The notes under the pieces were generated by a model. The model searched no databases and was not told where the DNA came from. It saw only the letters and a program-made list of their open reading frames with translations. This document shows, piece by piece, positions 21,122 to 29,830 of a stretch of 56,249 bases of DNA; the stretch's first letter is position 1, and every line of letters begins with the position of its first letter. Origin of the DNA: a virus. Made by a program: the position numbers and the translations under genes. Location of the stretch: positions 1 through 56,249 of the IMG/VR virus record IMGVR_UViG_3300047472_000033. One strand, given 5' to 3'.

Positions 21122-21300
21122 AATTCCTCGCAGGATTCGCACTGGGTGCTGCCGCCGGCAAACCCATCATGAAGGCGGTACGAATCTACGTTGTGCCTGT
21201 GGTACAGCGCAAGATCACCGCAAGCATCACCGGCATTTTCGCTTGGTCTGAGGGCTACCTCGCCGAGCATGACAAGATCAACAAGGAGAACAACCGATGA
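21118..21300 (+). CDS. Small membrane protein
   Basis: 60 residues from GTG 21118, overlapping the preceding stop (GTGA) and preceded by AAGGCGAA. A Gly/Ala-rich N-terminus (FLAGFALGAAAGKPIMKAVR), an IYVVPVVQRK segment and an acidic-Asn end. Part of a tightly coupled membrane-protein operon. Confidence 0.68.
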   Translation: MKFLAGFALGAAAGKPIMKAVRIYVVPVVQRKITASITGIFAWSEGYLAEHDKINKENNR

Positions 21301-22235
21301 GTATCAAGACTCTTGGCCATGCCATCAGTCGCAAGGCCACCAAGCAGGTCCTGACCGTCCAGAAGCACTCCCCCGTCCTGCTGATCGGCGTGGGTCTCAT
21401 CGGCGTTGGAACCTCCATGGTCCTCGCCTGCCGTGCGACGCTCAAGGCAAGCGATATCCTCGAAGAGGGTGAGAAGAACAAGTCCAAGTTCGAGCACGCC
21501 ACTCGGATGATGGACGAGGGTCGTGAGACCGAGCTCACCGACGAAGAGAAGAACATTCTGAAGAAGGGTCTCTTTGGGATCCAGCTTCGGGTCGCCTTCG
21601 AGATCACCAAGAAGTACGCGCCGGCCATCGCCCTTGGTGTGGCTTCTGTGGGTGCCATGGCGGGATCGCACATCATCCTGCAGCGCCGGAACGCTGGCCT
21701 TGCCGCGGCTCTTGGCATCGCTCACAAGGGCTTCGAGCAGTACCGGTCTCGCGTCGTCGAGGAGCTGGGTTCGGAGAAGGACCTCGAGTTCCGCTACGGC
21801 ACCATCGAAGAGACGGTGATCGAGGAGACCCCCGAAGGCCCGGTGGCCAAGACGATCAAGCGTATCGACAACAAGAGTGACACGACCGAGGTCGCCTACG
21901 CGCAGTTCTTCGACCCGGAGAACGTGAACTGGCGGGATATCCCGAACCAGAACACGCACTACATCCAGGGTCTTCAGCAGCACTTCAACAACCGCCTGCG
22001 GCTTGACGGCGTCGTCGTCCTGAACGACGTGTACGAGGCACTCGGCTTCAAGAAGACCAAGGCGGGTCACCTGGTCGGCTGGGTTCGCGACGCCGAAGAG
22101 GGTGACAACTTCATCGACTTCATCATCGTCGGCGACAAGCGGCACCGCATGGACTTCGCCAAGGGTCGCGTCATGGAACTCATGATCGACTTCAACGTCC
22201 AGGGCAACATCCTCGACCACATCTCGGAGCTCTGA
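21297..22235 (+). CDS. DUF6353-family membrane protein, paralogue 2
   Basis: 312 residues, ATGA overlap with the previous gene. Two membrane segments at about 24-45 (SPVLLIGVGLIGVGTSMVLA) and 97-120 (YAPAIALGVASVGAMAGSHI) with a KASDILEEGE helix between them, a long helix containing AHKGFEQYRSRVVEE, and a C-terminal domain with EVAYAQFFDPENVNWRDIPN and LMIDFNVQGN. Same architecture as the protein at 16937, so they are paralogues. I associate it with DUF6353; the role is unknown. Confidence 0.75.
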   Translation: MSIKTLGHAISRKATKQVLTVQKHSPVLLIGVGLIGVGTSMVLACRATLKASDILEEGEKNKSKFEHATRMMDEGRETELTDEEKNILKKGLFGIQLRVAFEITKKYAPAIALGVASVGAMAGSHIILQRRNAGLAAALGIAHKGFEQYRSRVVEELGSEKDLEFRYGTIEETVIEETPEGPVAKTIKRIDNKSDTTEVAYAQFFDPENVNWRDIPNQNTHYIQGLQQHFNNRLRLDGVVVLNDVYEALGFKKTKAGHLVGWVRDAEEGDNFIDFIIVGDKRHRMDFAKGRVMELMIDFNVQGNILDHISEL

Positions 22236-22240
22236 TCGGC

Positions 22241-23032
22241 ATGGAGAACAAGGGAGTGCTGTGGGCGATCGCAGGAGCAGCAATGGGTTATTACGTAGCC
22301 TACGTGCAGCTTGAGAAGAAGTTCCGCAAGGACCTCAAGACTGAGGGTGAGGTGGCTCGGAAGTTCTACCGGGAGAAGTACGAGGCCGAGACCAAGAGTG
22401 CCGTGGAGAGCCTCAAGGCTGCAGTTCTGGATGTGGAGGATATCCGCCAGAAGGCTGCGGAAGAGGCGATCGAGGGTAACTGGTCGAAGTGGTCCAAGGC
22501 CCTCAACGAAACTCCCGAGGAAGTCTCCGACGTTGTCGCGGATGCAGCAATCGCCGCCGGAAACATCGTGGGGAACGCCATGCGGGAAGAGGCCGACAAG
22601 GCCCTGACCAACTACCGAGGGTTCTCCGCGGGACCGTCCGTTCAGGAGATGGAGCAGGCCAAGACAGAGCAGGTTGATGCCGCTCCGCCTGAGGCGGAGG
22701 AAGAGGAAGAGGTAGTCCTCCCCGTCCCCAACCAGCGGAACCCTCAGACGCTCATCGAGAAGGACGAGTTCGATCTCAACCCGAACGAGTACAAGCAGTT
22801 CCCGATGACGTACTTCGCCGGCGACGACACGCTCTCGAGTCAGACGGACAAGAAGATCGAGGGCGCGAACCGCACGGTCAGCATCGGCGTCCCGATCGAT
22901 GAGTACCTCCGTGAGCGGTGGGGTGGAAACCCTGACGGGATCTACGTCAGGAACCCCCAGCAGAAGATCGAGTACGAGATCTTCTGGAGCTCGGGCACCT
23001 ACACCAAGGAAGTACTCAACGAGGAGGTGTGA
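22241..23032 (+). CDS. Membrane-anchored hypothetical protein
   Basis: 263 residues. N-terminal span at about 7-22 (LWAIAGAAMGYYVAYV), then a long charged coiled-coil-prone region (about 25-105), an acidic linker, and a soluble C-terminal domain with EYKQFPMTYFAGDDTLSS and REVNP-like charged segments (IPIDEYLRERWGG). Likely co-operates with the DUF6353 protein encoded directly upstream. No family recognised. Confidence 0.7.
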   Translation: MENKGVLWAIAGAAMGYYVAYVQLEKKFRKDLKTEGEVARKFYREKYEAETKSAVESLKAAVLDVEDIRQKAAEEAIEGNWSKWSKALNETPEEVSDVVADAAIAAGNIVGNAMREEADKALTNYRGFSAGPSVQEMEQAKTEQVDAAPPEAEEEEEVVLPVPNQRNPQTLIEKDEFDLNPNEYKQFPMTYFAGDDTLSSQTDKKIEGANRTVSIGVPIDEYLRERWGGNPDGIYVRNPQQKIEYEIFWSSGTYTKEVLNEEV

Positions 23033-23038
23033 TTTCAA

Positions 23039-23569
23039 GTGAGCGCACCTCTTGACGAGCTATATCTCAACTGGCTCTACGAGCAGGTCGCTGACCCGAA
23101 CATAGACGATGAGTACCTGACGTACTGGGGAGTACTGAGGGTTCTGTACACGAAAGAGTTCGTATCAGTCGTCCCACACGACGATAACAGGATCATGGAC
23201 GGGAAGGCCCTGAGGCGTGAGTTCATCAATTCTCAGGGCGTTCTCGTCGATTCATTCTGGATCGAGCTTGGGTGTTCAGTTCTGGAAGTAATGGTGGGGC
23301 TTTCTCGCCGGCTAGAGTTCGTAGCCGATGGGGAGCCCCACTATTGGTTCTGGGAACTCATGACCAATTTGGGTCTGCACCAATACAACGACACCGTCAT
23401 GATGCCGGAGGAGGATATCGATGAGATGCTCGATCGACTCATCTTCCGGCACTACGAACCAAGTGGCGTAGGCGGGTTCTTCCCGCTGAGCCACGTCAAT
23501 GAAGATCAACGATGTGTGGAGCTCTGGAAGCAACTGAGCAACTACGTCGAAGATATAGCCATAACGTAG
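23039..23569 (+). CDS. Hypothetical soluble protein
   Basis: 176 residues from a GTG. Acidic, rich in Trp and Tyr, with LDELYLNWLYEQVADP at the start, a KEFVSVVPHDDNRIMDGKAL segment, and a WFWELMTNLGLHQYNDTVM core. Such proteins recur upstream of replication genes in actinophages. No catalytic motif is visible. Last gene before the replication polyprotein. Confidence 0.7.
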   Translation: MSAPLDELYLNWLYEQVADPNIDDEYLTYWGVLRVLYTKEFVSVVPHDDNRIMDGKALRREFINSQGVLVDSFWIELGCSVLEVMVGLSRRLEFVADGEPHYWFWELMTNLGLHQYNDTVMMPEEDIDEMLDRLIFRHYEPSGVGGFFPLSHVNEDQRCVELWKQLSNYVEDIAIT

Positions 23570-23587
23570 TTAGAAAGGAGGGTTGAT

Positions 23588-26500
23588 GTGACGCTGGACT
23601 TCATTCAGTTCATCACGAAGGAAACCAAAAACGGGATCGAAGTAAGACCCGATTTCGTGGTTGGTCGTTCTACGGATCTGATGGTCCAGGGTGGGGCATT
23701 TTACGCCATCTGGAACGAAGAGAAGAAGCTTTGGTCCAGAGACGAGTACGACGTACAGAAACTCGTTGATGCGGAAGTCAAGGCGTTCGCCGAGGAATAT
23801 GTGGAGAAGGGCGTTGAGGTAGCTCCCAAGTACCTCAAGAACTTCGCCAATGGTGGGTGGAAGCAGTTCCGTGCGTTCGTCAAGAACGTCAGTGACAACT
23901 CCCACCCCCTCGACACGAGACTGACTTTCGCTGATACGAAGACTAAGAAGTCGGACTATGCCAGCCGTCGACTCTCCTACATCCTTGCTCCGGGCGATAT
24001 CAGTGCCTACGATGAACTAGTCAGTCTCCTGTACTCCGAAGAGGAGCGCGAGAAGTTCGAGTGGGCTATCGGTGCCATCATCTGCGGTGACGCCAAGAAG
24101 ATTCAGAAATTCTTGGTGTTCTACGGCAAGGGTGGTACCGGTAAGTCAACCATCATGGATATCGTGTTCCTGTTGCTCGGGGGCAAGGTCTCTGATGGTG
24201 GGTATGTCGCGATGTTCGACGCTAAGTCTCTCGTGGGGAATAACGGCGCCTTTGCTACGGAGGCGTTCAAGGACAACCCGCTGGTTGCCATTCAGCAGGA
24301 CGGTGACCTGTCCAAGATCGAAGACAACTCCAAGTTGAACTCGATCATTTCTCACGAGGACATGCGGGTCAACGAGAAGTACAAGGCGACTTACGACACC
24401 AAGGTCAATGCATTCCTCTTCATGGGCACCAATAAGGCCGTGAAGATCTCGGACGCAAAGTCTGGTCTTATCCGTCGCCTTATCGACGTCAACCCTACCG
24501 GTGAAACCCATTCGCCGGATCGATATTTCACGCTTGTCGACAGGTTGAAGTTCGAGCTGGGCGGGATCGCTTATCACTGCCTCCAGGTCTACAAGACCCT
24601 TGGTAGGAATTACTACAGCGATTATCGCCCTGAGAACATGATGCTCAAGACCAACGTGTTCTACAACTACATCGACTGGTACCGAGACATCTTCAAGGCT
24701 CAGGACGGCACGACCCTGAAGCAGGCATGGGAGCTTTATCTCGAATACGCGAAGGAAGCGGAACTCGAGTTCAAAACCCCTCGCCATATCTTCGGGGAAG
24801 AGTTGAAGAACTACTTCCACGAGTTCCATGAGCGTCGTCCCATGCCAGACGGATCACACCCCCGGAAGGTTTATGTTGGGTTCAAGAATCCCAACCCGTT
24901 CAAGGCGCCTGTGGACAAGGCTCATAAGATCTTCACTCTGGTTCTGGAAGAAACCGAATCACTCCTAGACGAGATGTATGCTGGGCTGCCTGCTCAGTAC
25001 ACGTCGAAGGCCGGAACCCCGAAGAGCAAGTGGGAAAGCGTCAAGACTACCCTTGGCGATATCGACACTCAGCAGCTGCATTACCTCAAGGTCCCCGAGA
25101 ACCATATCGTCATCGACTTCGACTTGAAGGACGAGAACGGGGAAAAGTCGCTAGAGGCGAACCTCATTGAGGCTAGCAAATTCCCGCAGACCTATGCCGA
25201 GGTGAGTAAGAGCGGCAACGGTGTTCACCTGCATTACATCTATGATGGGGACGTATCCGATCTCGCTCGGGTATATTCCGACAACATCGAGATTAAGGTC
25301 TACACCGGAAACTCTTCGCTTCGACGCCAGCTGACGTGGTGCAACAACGTAGCGGTGGCCACGATCAACGGCGGTCTGCCCTTCAAGGAGAATAAGTCAA
25401 TGCCCGCGTCCAAGTCCATGATGCAGACCGAGCAGGGCATCCGAGCCCTTATCGCCAAGAACCTTAGGAAGGGGGTCCACCCCGGCACCAAGCCCTCGAT
25501 GGAGTTCATCGAGCATATCCTCAAGGAAGCCAACAAGAACGGCGTCATTTATGACGTCAGCGACATGTTCCAGAAGATGTTCGCCTTCTGCAACAACAGC
25601 AAGAAGAACTCCGAGTACTGCATGACGATCCTCGAGCGGCTTCAGTTGAAGTCGGAGAAGTCATTCGACGAGATCGAAGAGGCTGAGAAGCCTTACGAGT
25701 CGGTGGCAGAGGCTGAGAAGCAGATCGTATTCTTCGACTGCGAGGTGTACCCCAACCTTTTCGTGGTCTGCTGGAAGTACCTCGGTACGCCGAACTCCAG
25801 TGTCGTCTCGATGATCAACCCGACGCCGGCCGAGATCGAACAGTTCATCTACTCGAACAAGCTCATCGGCTTCAACAACCGATCCTACGACAACCATATC
25901 CTCTGGGCTCGGTTCCTCGGATGTGACAACGAGGCTCTCTACGAGCTCTCGCAGCGGATCATCACCAAGAAGGACCAGAACGCCAAGTTCGGTCAGGCGT
26001 ACAGCATTTCCTACGCCGACGTGTACGACTACAGCTCCACCAAGATGGGCCTGAAGAAGTGGGAGATCTTCCTCGGCATTCCTCACGTCGAGATGGATAT
26101 TCCATGGGACAAGCCGGTCCCGGAGAAGCTGTGGACCAAGGTCGTCAACTACTGCATCAATGACGTCAACGCCCTGGAAGCGGTCTTCAACTACTGCAAG
26201 CAGGACCTAGTTGCTCGTGAGATCCTGGCGAGCATGAGTGGGCTGTCGGTCAACAACCCGACTCGGCAGCACGCGATCAAGATCATCTTTGGGGACGATC
26301 GAACCCCTCAGTCGAAGTTCGTGTACACGGACCTCTCCGAGATGTTTCCTGGGTACAAGTTCGACCCGTACTCCAAGAACGAGAAGAGTACCTACAGGGG
26401 CGAGGTCGCCGGCGAGGGTGGCTACGTCTATGCCGAGCCTGGCATCCACAAGAACGTCGCGCTCCTGGATGTCGCTTCGATGCACCCCACCTCGATCGAG

Positions 26501-27517
26501 GAGTTGAACCTCTTCGGTCCATACACGACGAAGTTCTCGGCTCTGAAGAACGCTCGTCTCGCTCTTAAGAACGGTGAGTACGAGTCGATCAAGGATATTC
26601 TCCCCTGGGAGATCGAAGGGGTCAAGAGCGACGCAGATGCCTCGGCTCTGTCGGACGCCCTGAAGCTCGTGATCAACTCGGTCTATGGGTACACCTCTGC
26701 CAAGTTCGAGAACCCGTTCAGGGACCCGCGCAACATCGACAACATCGTCGCCAAGCGTGGTGCTCTGTTTATGATCGACCTGAAGCACGCGATTCAGGAA
26801 CAGGGGTTTACGGTCGCTCACATCAAGACCGACTCCGTCAAGATCCCCAACGCGACGCCGGACATCATCGCCTTCGTCCAGGAGTTCGGTGCCAAGTACG
26901 GCTACACGTTCGAGCACGAGGCCACCTACGAGAAGATGTGCCTCGTGAACGACGCTGTGTACGTCGCTTACGAGAAGGAGTCTGTCAAGAAGGGCAAGAC
27001 GGTCCCGGCCCACTGGACAGCTACTGGAGCGGAGTTCAAGCACCCGTACGTCTTCAAGACCCTCTTCACCAAGGAACCCATTTCCTGGGCAGATCTGGGC
27101 GAGACCAAGATGGTCAAGGAGGGTGCTATGTACCTCCGGTACCCCGAAGGTCAGATGGAGGTCGGGCAGGAAGAGGTCACGGAGAACGGCGATATTCACA
27201 TCGGCCGCTCTGGTCTGTTCATCCCCGTCAACCCCATGCAGAGCGACATCGTGGGCGGTCAGCTCCTTCGCATCAAGGACGGCAGGGAGTACGCCGTTAC
27301 GGGTACCAAGGGCTACAAGTGGGTCGAGGAAGACACGGTACGGCAGCGCTACGGCGACGCCATCGATCGTCTGACCTTCGAGCGCTTCGATCAGTCCGAG
27401 GTCGGTACCGGAGGGATCCGGGACATCGTCGACGAGATGTATTATAACCAGCTCGCCGAGAACGCGGCTCAGTCCATCATGGAATTCGGTGACTTCGACG
27501 AATTCGTGACGGTCTGA
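23588..27517 (+). CDS. Fused SF3 helicase - AEP-type primase - family B DNA polymerase
   Basis: 1309 residues from GTG 23588 (site AGAAAGGAGG). Domains in order: N-terminal region about 1-150; SF3/P4-type helicase about 150-330 with Walker A GKGGTGKST near 180 and an acidic QQDGDL motif near 235; archaeo-eukaryotic-type primase about 470-600 with IDFDLKD near 508 and SGNGVHLHYIY near 542; 3'-5' exonuclease about 710-860 with FDCEVYPN, IGFNNRSYDN and YCINDV; family B polymerase about 900-1240 with motif A LLDVASMHP near 960, motif B LVINSVYG near 1027 and motif C IKTDSV near 1079. It appears to hold unwinding, priming, synthesis and proofreading in one chain. Motifs are seen directly; activities are inferred. 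Confidence 0.85.
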   Translation: MTLDFIQFITKETKNGIEVRPDFVVGRSTDLMVQGGAFYAIWNEEKKLWSRDEYDVQKLVDAEVKAFAEEYVEKGVEVAPKYLKNFANGGWKQFRAFVKNVSDNSHPLDTRLTFADTKTKKSDYASRRLSYILAPGDISAYDELVSLLYSEEEREKFEWAIGAIICGDAKKIQKFLVFYGKGGTGKSTIMDIVFLLLGGKVSDGGYVAMFDAKSLVGNNGAFATEAFKDNPLVAIQQDGDLSKIEDNSKLNSIISHEDMRVNEKYKATYDTKVNAFLFMGTNKAVKISDAKSGLIRRLIDVNPTGETHSPDRYFTLVDRLKFELGGIAYHCLQVYKTLGRNYYSDYRPENMMLKTNVFYNYIDWYRDIFKAQDGTTLKQAWELYLEYAKEAELEFKTPRHIFGEELKNYFHEFHERRPMPDGSHPRKVYVGFKNPNPFKAPVDKAHKIFTLVLEETESLLDEMYAGLPAQYTSKAGTPKSKWESVKTTLGDIDTQQLHYLKVPENHIVIDFDLKDENGEKSLEANLIEASKFPQTYAEVSKSGNGVHLHYIYDGDVSDLARVYSDNIEIKVYTGNSSLRRQLTWCNNVAVATINGGLPFKENKSMPASKSMMQTEQGIRALIAKNLRKGVHPGTKPSMEFIEHILKEANKNGVIYDVSDMFQKMFAFCNNSKKNSEYCMTILERLQLKSEKSFDEIEEAEKPYESVAEAEKQIVFFDCEVYPNLFVVCWKYLGTPNSSVVSMINPTPAEIEQFIYSNKLIGFNNRSYDNHILWARFLGCDNEALYELSQRIITKKDQNAKFGQAYSISYADVYDYSSTKMGLKKWEIFLGIPHVEMDIPWDKPVPEKLWTKVVNYCINDVNALEAVFNYCKQDLVAREILASMSGLSVNNPTRQHAIKIIFGDDRTPQSKFVYTDLSEMFPGYKFDPYSKNEKSTYRGEVAGEGGYVYAEPGIHKNVALLDVASMHPTSIEELNLFGPYTTKFSALKNARLALKNGEYESIKDILPWEIEGVKSDADASALSDALKLVINSVYGYTSAKFENPFRDPRNIDNIVAKRGALFMIDLKHAIQEQGFTVAHIKTDSVKIPNATPDIIAFVQEFGAKYGYTFEHEATYEKMCLVNDAVYVAYEKESVKKGKTVPAHWTATGAEFKHPYVFKTLFTKEPISWADLGETKMVKEGAMYLRYPEGQMEVGQEEVTENGDIHIGRSGLFIPVNPMQSDIVGGQLLRIKDGREYAVTGTKGYKWVEEDTVRQRYGDAIDRLTFERFDQSEVGTGGIRDIVDEMYYNQLAENAAQSIMEFGDFDEFVTV

Positions 27518-27518
27518 G

Positions 27519-27671
27519 ATGAACGAACAGAAGGCTGAAGAGCCGGCAGAGATACCGTTTGATCCTGTGGCGTATGCCGAGAAGTGGTTCGAGGATCATC
27601 CCGAGTCCCTGAACTACCTCATCGGCTCGTACAAGCGACCGCAGAACCAGCGTAAGAACCAGCAAGACTAG
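27519..27671 (+). CDS. 50-residue acidic protein
   Basis: Starts MNEQKAEEPAEIPFDPVAYA and ends QNQRKNQQD. Acidic N-terminus and basic C-terminus, no membrane span. It begins immediately after the replication polyprotein stop (TGAGATG), so is probably co-translated and may be a replication accessory factor. The ribosome site is weak. Confidence 0.55.
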   Translation: MNEQKAEEPAEIPFDPVAYAEKWFEDHPESLNYLIGSYKRPQNQRKNQQD

Positions 27672-27730
27672 GTCTGAGTGGGGTGTGAAGGGCGATCCAA
27701 CACCTTTGCGCCCCACCTGGAAGGGAACTG

Positions 27731-28108
27731 ATGAGTAGCACATACTACGTCCTCTGTATGTCCCATGATCCGGCCACCATCGTTACCGAGCACGGTAATA
27801 CCCATGATGCTGAAGCGGCGATACTCGAGAGGTTCGAGAACCATCCGCACTGCGACTTCCTCATAATGAGAGTCTCAGGAGCTCCTGTCGAGTTCGGCTG
27901 CCCCGGTACTGATCTGCCTGTGGGTACGGCAGGCGGCTGTCTGGGCCACTCCAAGACGTACTGGATAGACGCTGACTGGTTGCGTCTTCTCACTTACGTA
28001 GAGGGTGACCAGAGCGGTGAGCTACAGAAGTTGAGGCTTCGGCCGGCATTGCGGTGCTGGTCTGCTGACAGGTTGAAGAGACTCCGATTCCATCTCGGGG
28101 TCGCCTAA
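27731..28108 (+). CDS. Hypothetical protein
   Basis: 125 residues with GGAAGGGA upstream. Contains several Cys and His (YYVLCMSHDP, NHPHCDF, FGCPGTDL, GGCLGHSK) that could bind metal, and a Trp/Arg-rich C-terminus (ALRCWSADRLKRLRFHLG). I do not recognise a family. First of a run of small genes to 31.3 kb that are nearly all overlapping. Confidence 0.65.
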   Translation: MSSTYYVLCMSHDPATIVTEHGNTHDAEAAILERFENHPHCDFLIMRVSGAPVEFGCPGTDLPVGTAGGCLGHSKTYWIDADWLRLLTYVEGDQSGELQKLRLRPALRCWSADRLKRLRFHLGVA

Positions 28109-28122
28109 GGAAGAGGAGCATC

Positions 28123-28314
28123 ATGGGTAACATGATCGGACCGATGTGTCACCGTGGACCCGGCGGTCGTGGGTGCCACTGTTGCAACGACCCCGCGGGG
28201 AAAAACCGGAAGACGAAGAGACGTTCGGTCAAGCGCGGGGAGCGAAGTGCTTGGCGGGTGAGCACCATATTCAAGAAGCCCGTCGAGTGGTCCGTGAAGT
28301 CCAAGGAGAACTGA
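28123..28314 (+). CDS. Small Cys/His-rich basic protein
   Basis: 63 residues. MCHRGPGGRGCHCCND near the N-terminus looks like a zinc knuckle; the remainder is very basic (KNRKTKRRSVKRGERSAW). A nucleic-acid-binding role is plausible. The stop overlaps the next start (TGATG). No named family. Confidence 0.6.
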   Translation: MGNMIGPMCHRGPGGRGCHCCNDPAGKNRKTKRRSVKRGERSAWRVSTIFKKPVEWSVKSKEN

Positions 28315-28508
28315 TGAACAAGACCTCCGGTCAGATACTGCAAGAGATCATAGAGGAAGGTCTCCAGGAGGCTTCTAGGGTCGCTGATGCTGCGGTAGCC
28401 AAGGCTATCGAAGAGGACTTCAAAGGACTCGAAGACTGGAAACCGATAGGGATCTCTGGGATGTTCCCTGATGAGATCATCAAGATCGAAAAGCACAAGG
28501 AGAGTTAG
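28314..28508 (+). CDS. Small hypothetical protein
   Basis: 64 residues from ATG 28314 (TGATG overlap, AAGGAGAA site). Helical and acidic, with QILQEIIEEGLQEASRVADA followed by an FKGLEDWKPIG turn. No membrane span and no named family. Confidence 0.6.
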   Translation: MNKTSGQILQEIIEEGLQEASRVADAAVAKAIEEDFKGLEDWKPIGISGMFPDEIIKIEKHKES

Positions 28509-28913
28509 ATGGCATACACCGGTCACGGGCACCACATACCCGGGTCGAACAGAGGCGAAGGCGTTACCAAGGCCAACGACGTCGCTAAGTGTGGTGGTCC
28601 GGACATGTGCCCTAGATGCAAGAGGGACGTCCAGGACTACAAGACAGCGATCATGGGGTCCTCCACGAATTACCCCGAGATCGCCATGAGACGGGTCAGG
28701 GTATATCTCGAGGCGAGACGTACCGTTCTGGGGATCATGGAGGACTACGACCTCTACGTCGTTCTGTTCGCCTACATCCTCGGGGGATGGAAGGCGACGG
28801 TGGGTACCACTCTCGAGGACGGCCACTACTTCGAGGTCACCTACAACAAGGCCAAGGGCGAGACGTACCTTGACCGCTATCTCAAGCTCGACAACATCGT
28901 TATCCCGGACTGA
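28509..28913 (+). CDS. Hypothetical protein with Cys-x2-Cys motif
   Basis: 134 residues. The N-terminus has HGHHIPGSN and a metal-binding-like CGGPDMCPRCK element at about 28-38; the C-terminal half is helical followed by beta strands (EDGHYFEVTYNKAKGETYLD). Its start follows the preceding stop directly (GTTAG-ATG) with AAGGAGAG upstream. No named family. Confidence 0.65.
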   Translation: MAYTGHGHHIPGSNRGEGVTKANDVAKCGGPDMCPRCKRDVQDYKTAIMGSSTNYPEIAMRRVRVYLEARRTVLGIMEDYDLYVVLFAYILGGWKATVGTTLEDGHYFEVTYNKAKGETYLDRYLKLDNIVIPD

Positions 28914-28922
28914 GGGGGAGCC

Positions 28923-29198
28923 GTGGGGGCTGAGGAAGAGCCGAACTGGATCGAGAACGCCAGGGAAGCTGTCAGAACGTACATATCCAACTCGTACACC
29001 CTGACGCCTGATGCAGAGCTCGACTACGAGCTGCGTATCAAGTGGGCGTCGCAGACCAACCTCGTTCGAACGGTGATGTTCTACTCCGACTTCGACGATG
29101 TCCGGTACAGGGTCTCCTACGAGATGACCAAAGACGGTGAACTGACGTACATCGATCCGTGTGACGTCAGCCGAGGATTCTGGGGGGAACGTACGTGA
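28923..29198 (+). CDS. Hypothetical protein
   Basis: 91 residues from GTG 28923 with AGGGGGAG upstream. Acidic; looks like an alpha-beta fold (AREAVRTYISNSYTLTPD then LRIKWASQTNLVRTVMFYSD). Overlaps the next GTG start by four bases. Function unknown. Confidence 0.6.
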   Translation: MGAEEEPNWIENAREAVRTYISNSYTLTPDAELDYELRIKWASQTNLVRTVMFYSDFDDVRYRVSYEMTKDGELTYIDPCDVSRGFWGERT

Positions 29199-29383
29199 CC
29201 GAGAAGCTTCCGATCATCATCGATCCCGATGGTCAGCGCATCGTCATCGGCGAGGCAGAAATCCGGAACGACGGAACCATAGATGGGGTGCTCAACGACG
29301 TTGAGTTTACAGGCCCCTTCCGCGGCTACGTCGACGGGTTCTCCATCATCCCCGACATCTTCAGGAGCGGCACACATGGTTAA
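29195..29383 (+). CDS. Small hypothetical protein
   Basis: 62 residues from GTG 29195 (GTGA overlap). Beta-rich: KLPIIIDPDGQRIVIGEAEI, then GTIDGVLNDVEFTGPFRGY. Overlaps the start of the next gene. Its opening strands resemble those of the next product, suggesting related folds. Function unknown. Confidence 0.58.
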   Translation: MTEKLPIIIDPDGQRIVIGEAEIRNDGTIDGVLNDVEFTGPFRGYVDGFSIIPDIFRSGTHG

Positions 29384-29606
29384 CCTCAGCAAGATCACGT
29401 CGGAAACACCTGACGGATTCATCGGCGAGGTCCCGTTCAAGGATCGTCCCGGTGGGGAGGTCATCGGCACGGCCAAGCTCGAGAAGGTCGGCGACAAGAT
29501 CATCGTGCATATCGACGCCAGCGGCGTTCCGGAGGCGGTCACGAAGGGCTTCTCGCTCGGATCCCCGTCGTTCTCGATACTCGACAAGGGGGAGTCATCC
29601 GAGTAA
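29376..29606 (+). CDS. Small hypothetical protein
   Basis: 76 residues from ATG 29376 with TTCAGGAG upstream. Beta-rich, SETPDGFIGEVPFKDRPGG and VIGTAKLEKVGDKIIVHIDA. A run of five G at 29588-29592 near its end could allow a -1 slip into the coding-like frame of the next feature. Function unknown. Confidence 0.58.
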   Translation: MVNLSKITSETPDGFIGEVPFKDRPGGEVIGTAKLEKVGDKIIVHIDASGVPEAVTKGFSLGSPSFSILDKGESSE

Positions 29607-29830
29607 TTCGGAGGTGGATCTACCGGCTTGGGTTCACGCCTAAGCCGGGGTCCATATTCTTCTCACCGACCCATCATCTCAATCGTCTCATGAAACCGGC
29701 AGCAGAGGCTTTCACCAAGTGTCTTCAGACAGGGGTTATATCCCCGAATGAAGGTCGAGAGCTGTACAAGGCTGCCTACCAGAACGCAGTAGCTTCGATG
29801 CAGAAGCACGAACAATCAGGAGCACAATAA
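29606..29830 (+). CDS. Small protein without a canonical start (ATT start or -1 frameshift product)
   Basis: A protein-like frame runs through RRWIYRLGFTPKPGSIFFSP, then THHLNRLMKPAAEAF and a helical end, resembling short actinophage proteins I have seen with a PRPGSIFFSP-type motif. No ATG, GTG or TTG lies at its beginning; the first ATG (29690) would remove the conserved-looking part. Options are an ATT start at 29606, which overlaps the previous stop and has GGGGAG 11 bases upstream, or a -1 slip of the upstream gene on the G5 run at 29588-29592. At minimum 29690-29830 (46 residues) is open. Confidence 0.45.
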   Translation: MRRWIYRLGFTPKPGSIFFSPTHHLNRLMKPAAEAFTKCLQTGVISPNEGRELYKAAYQNAVASMQKHEQSGAQ

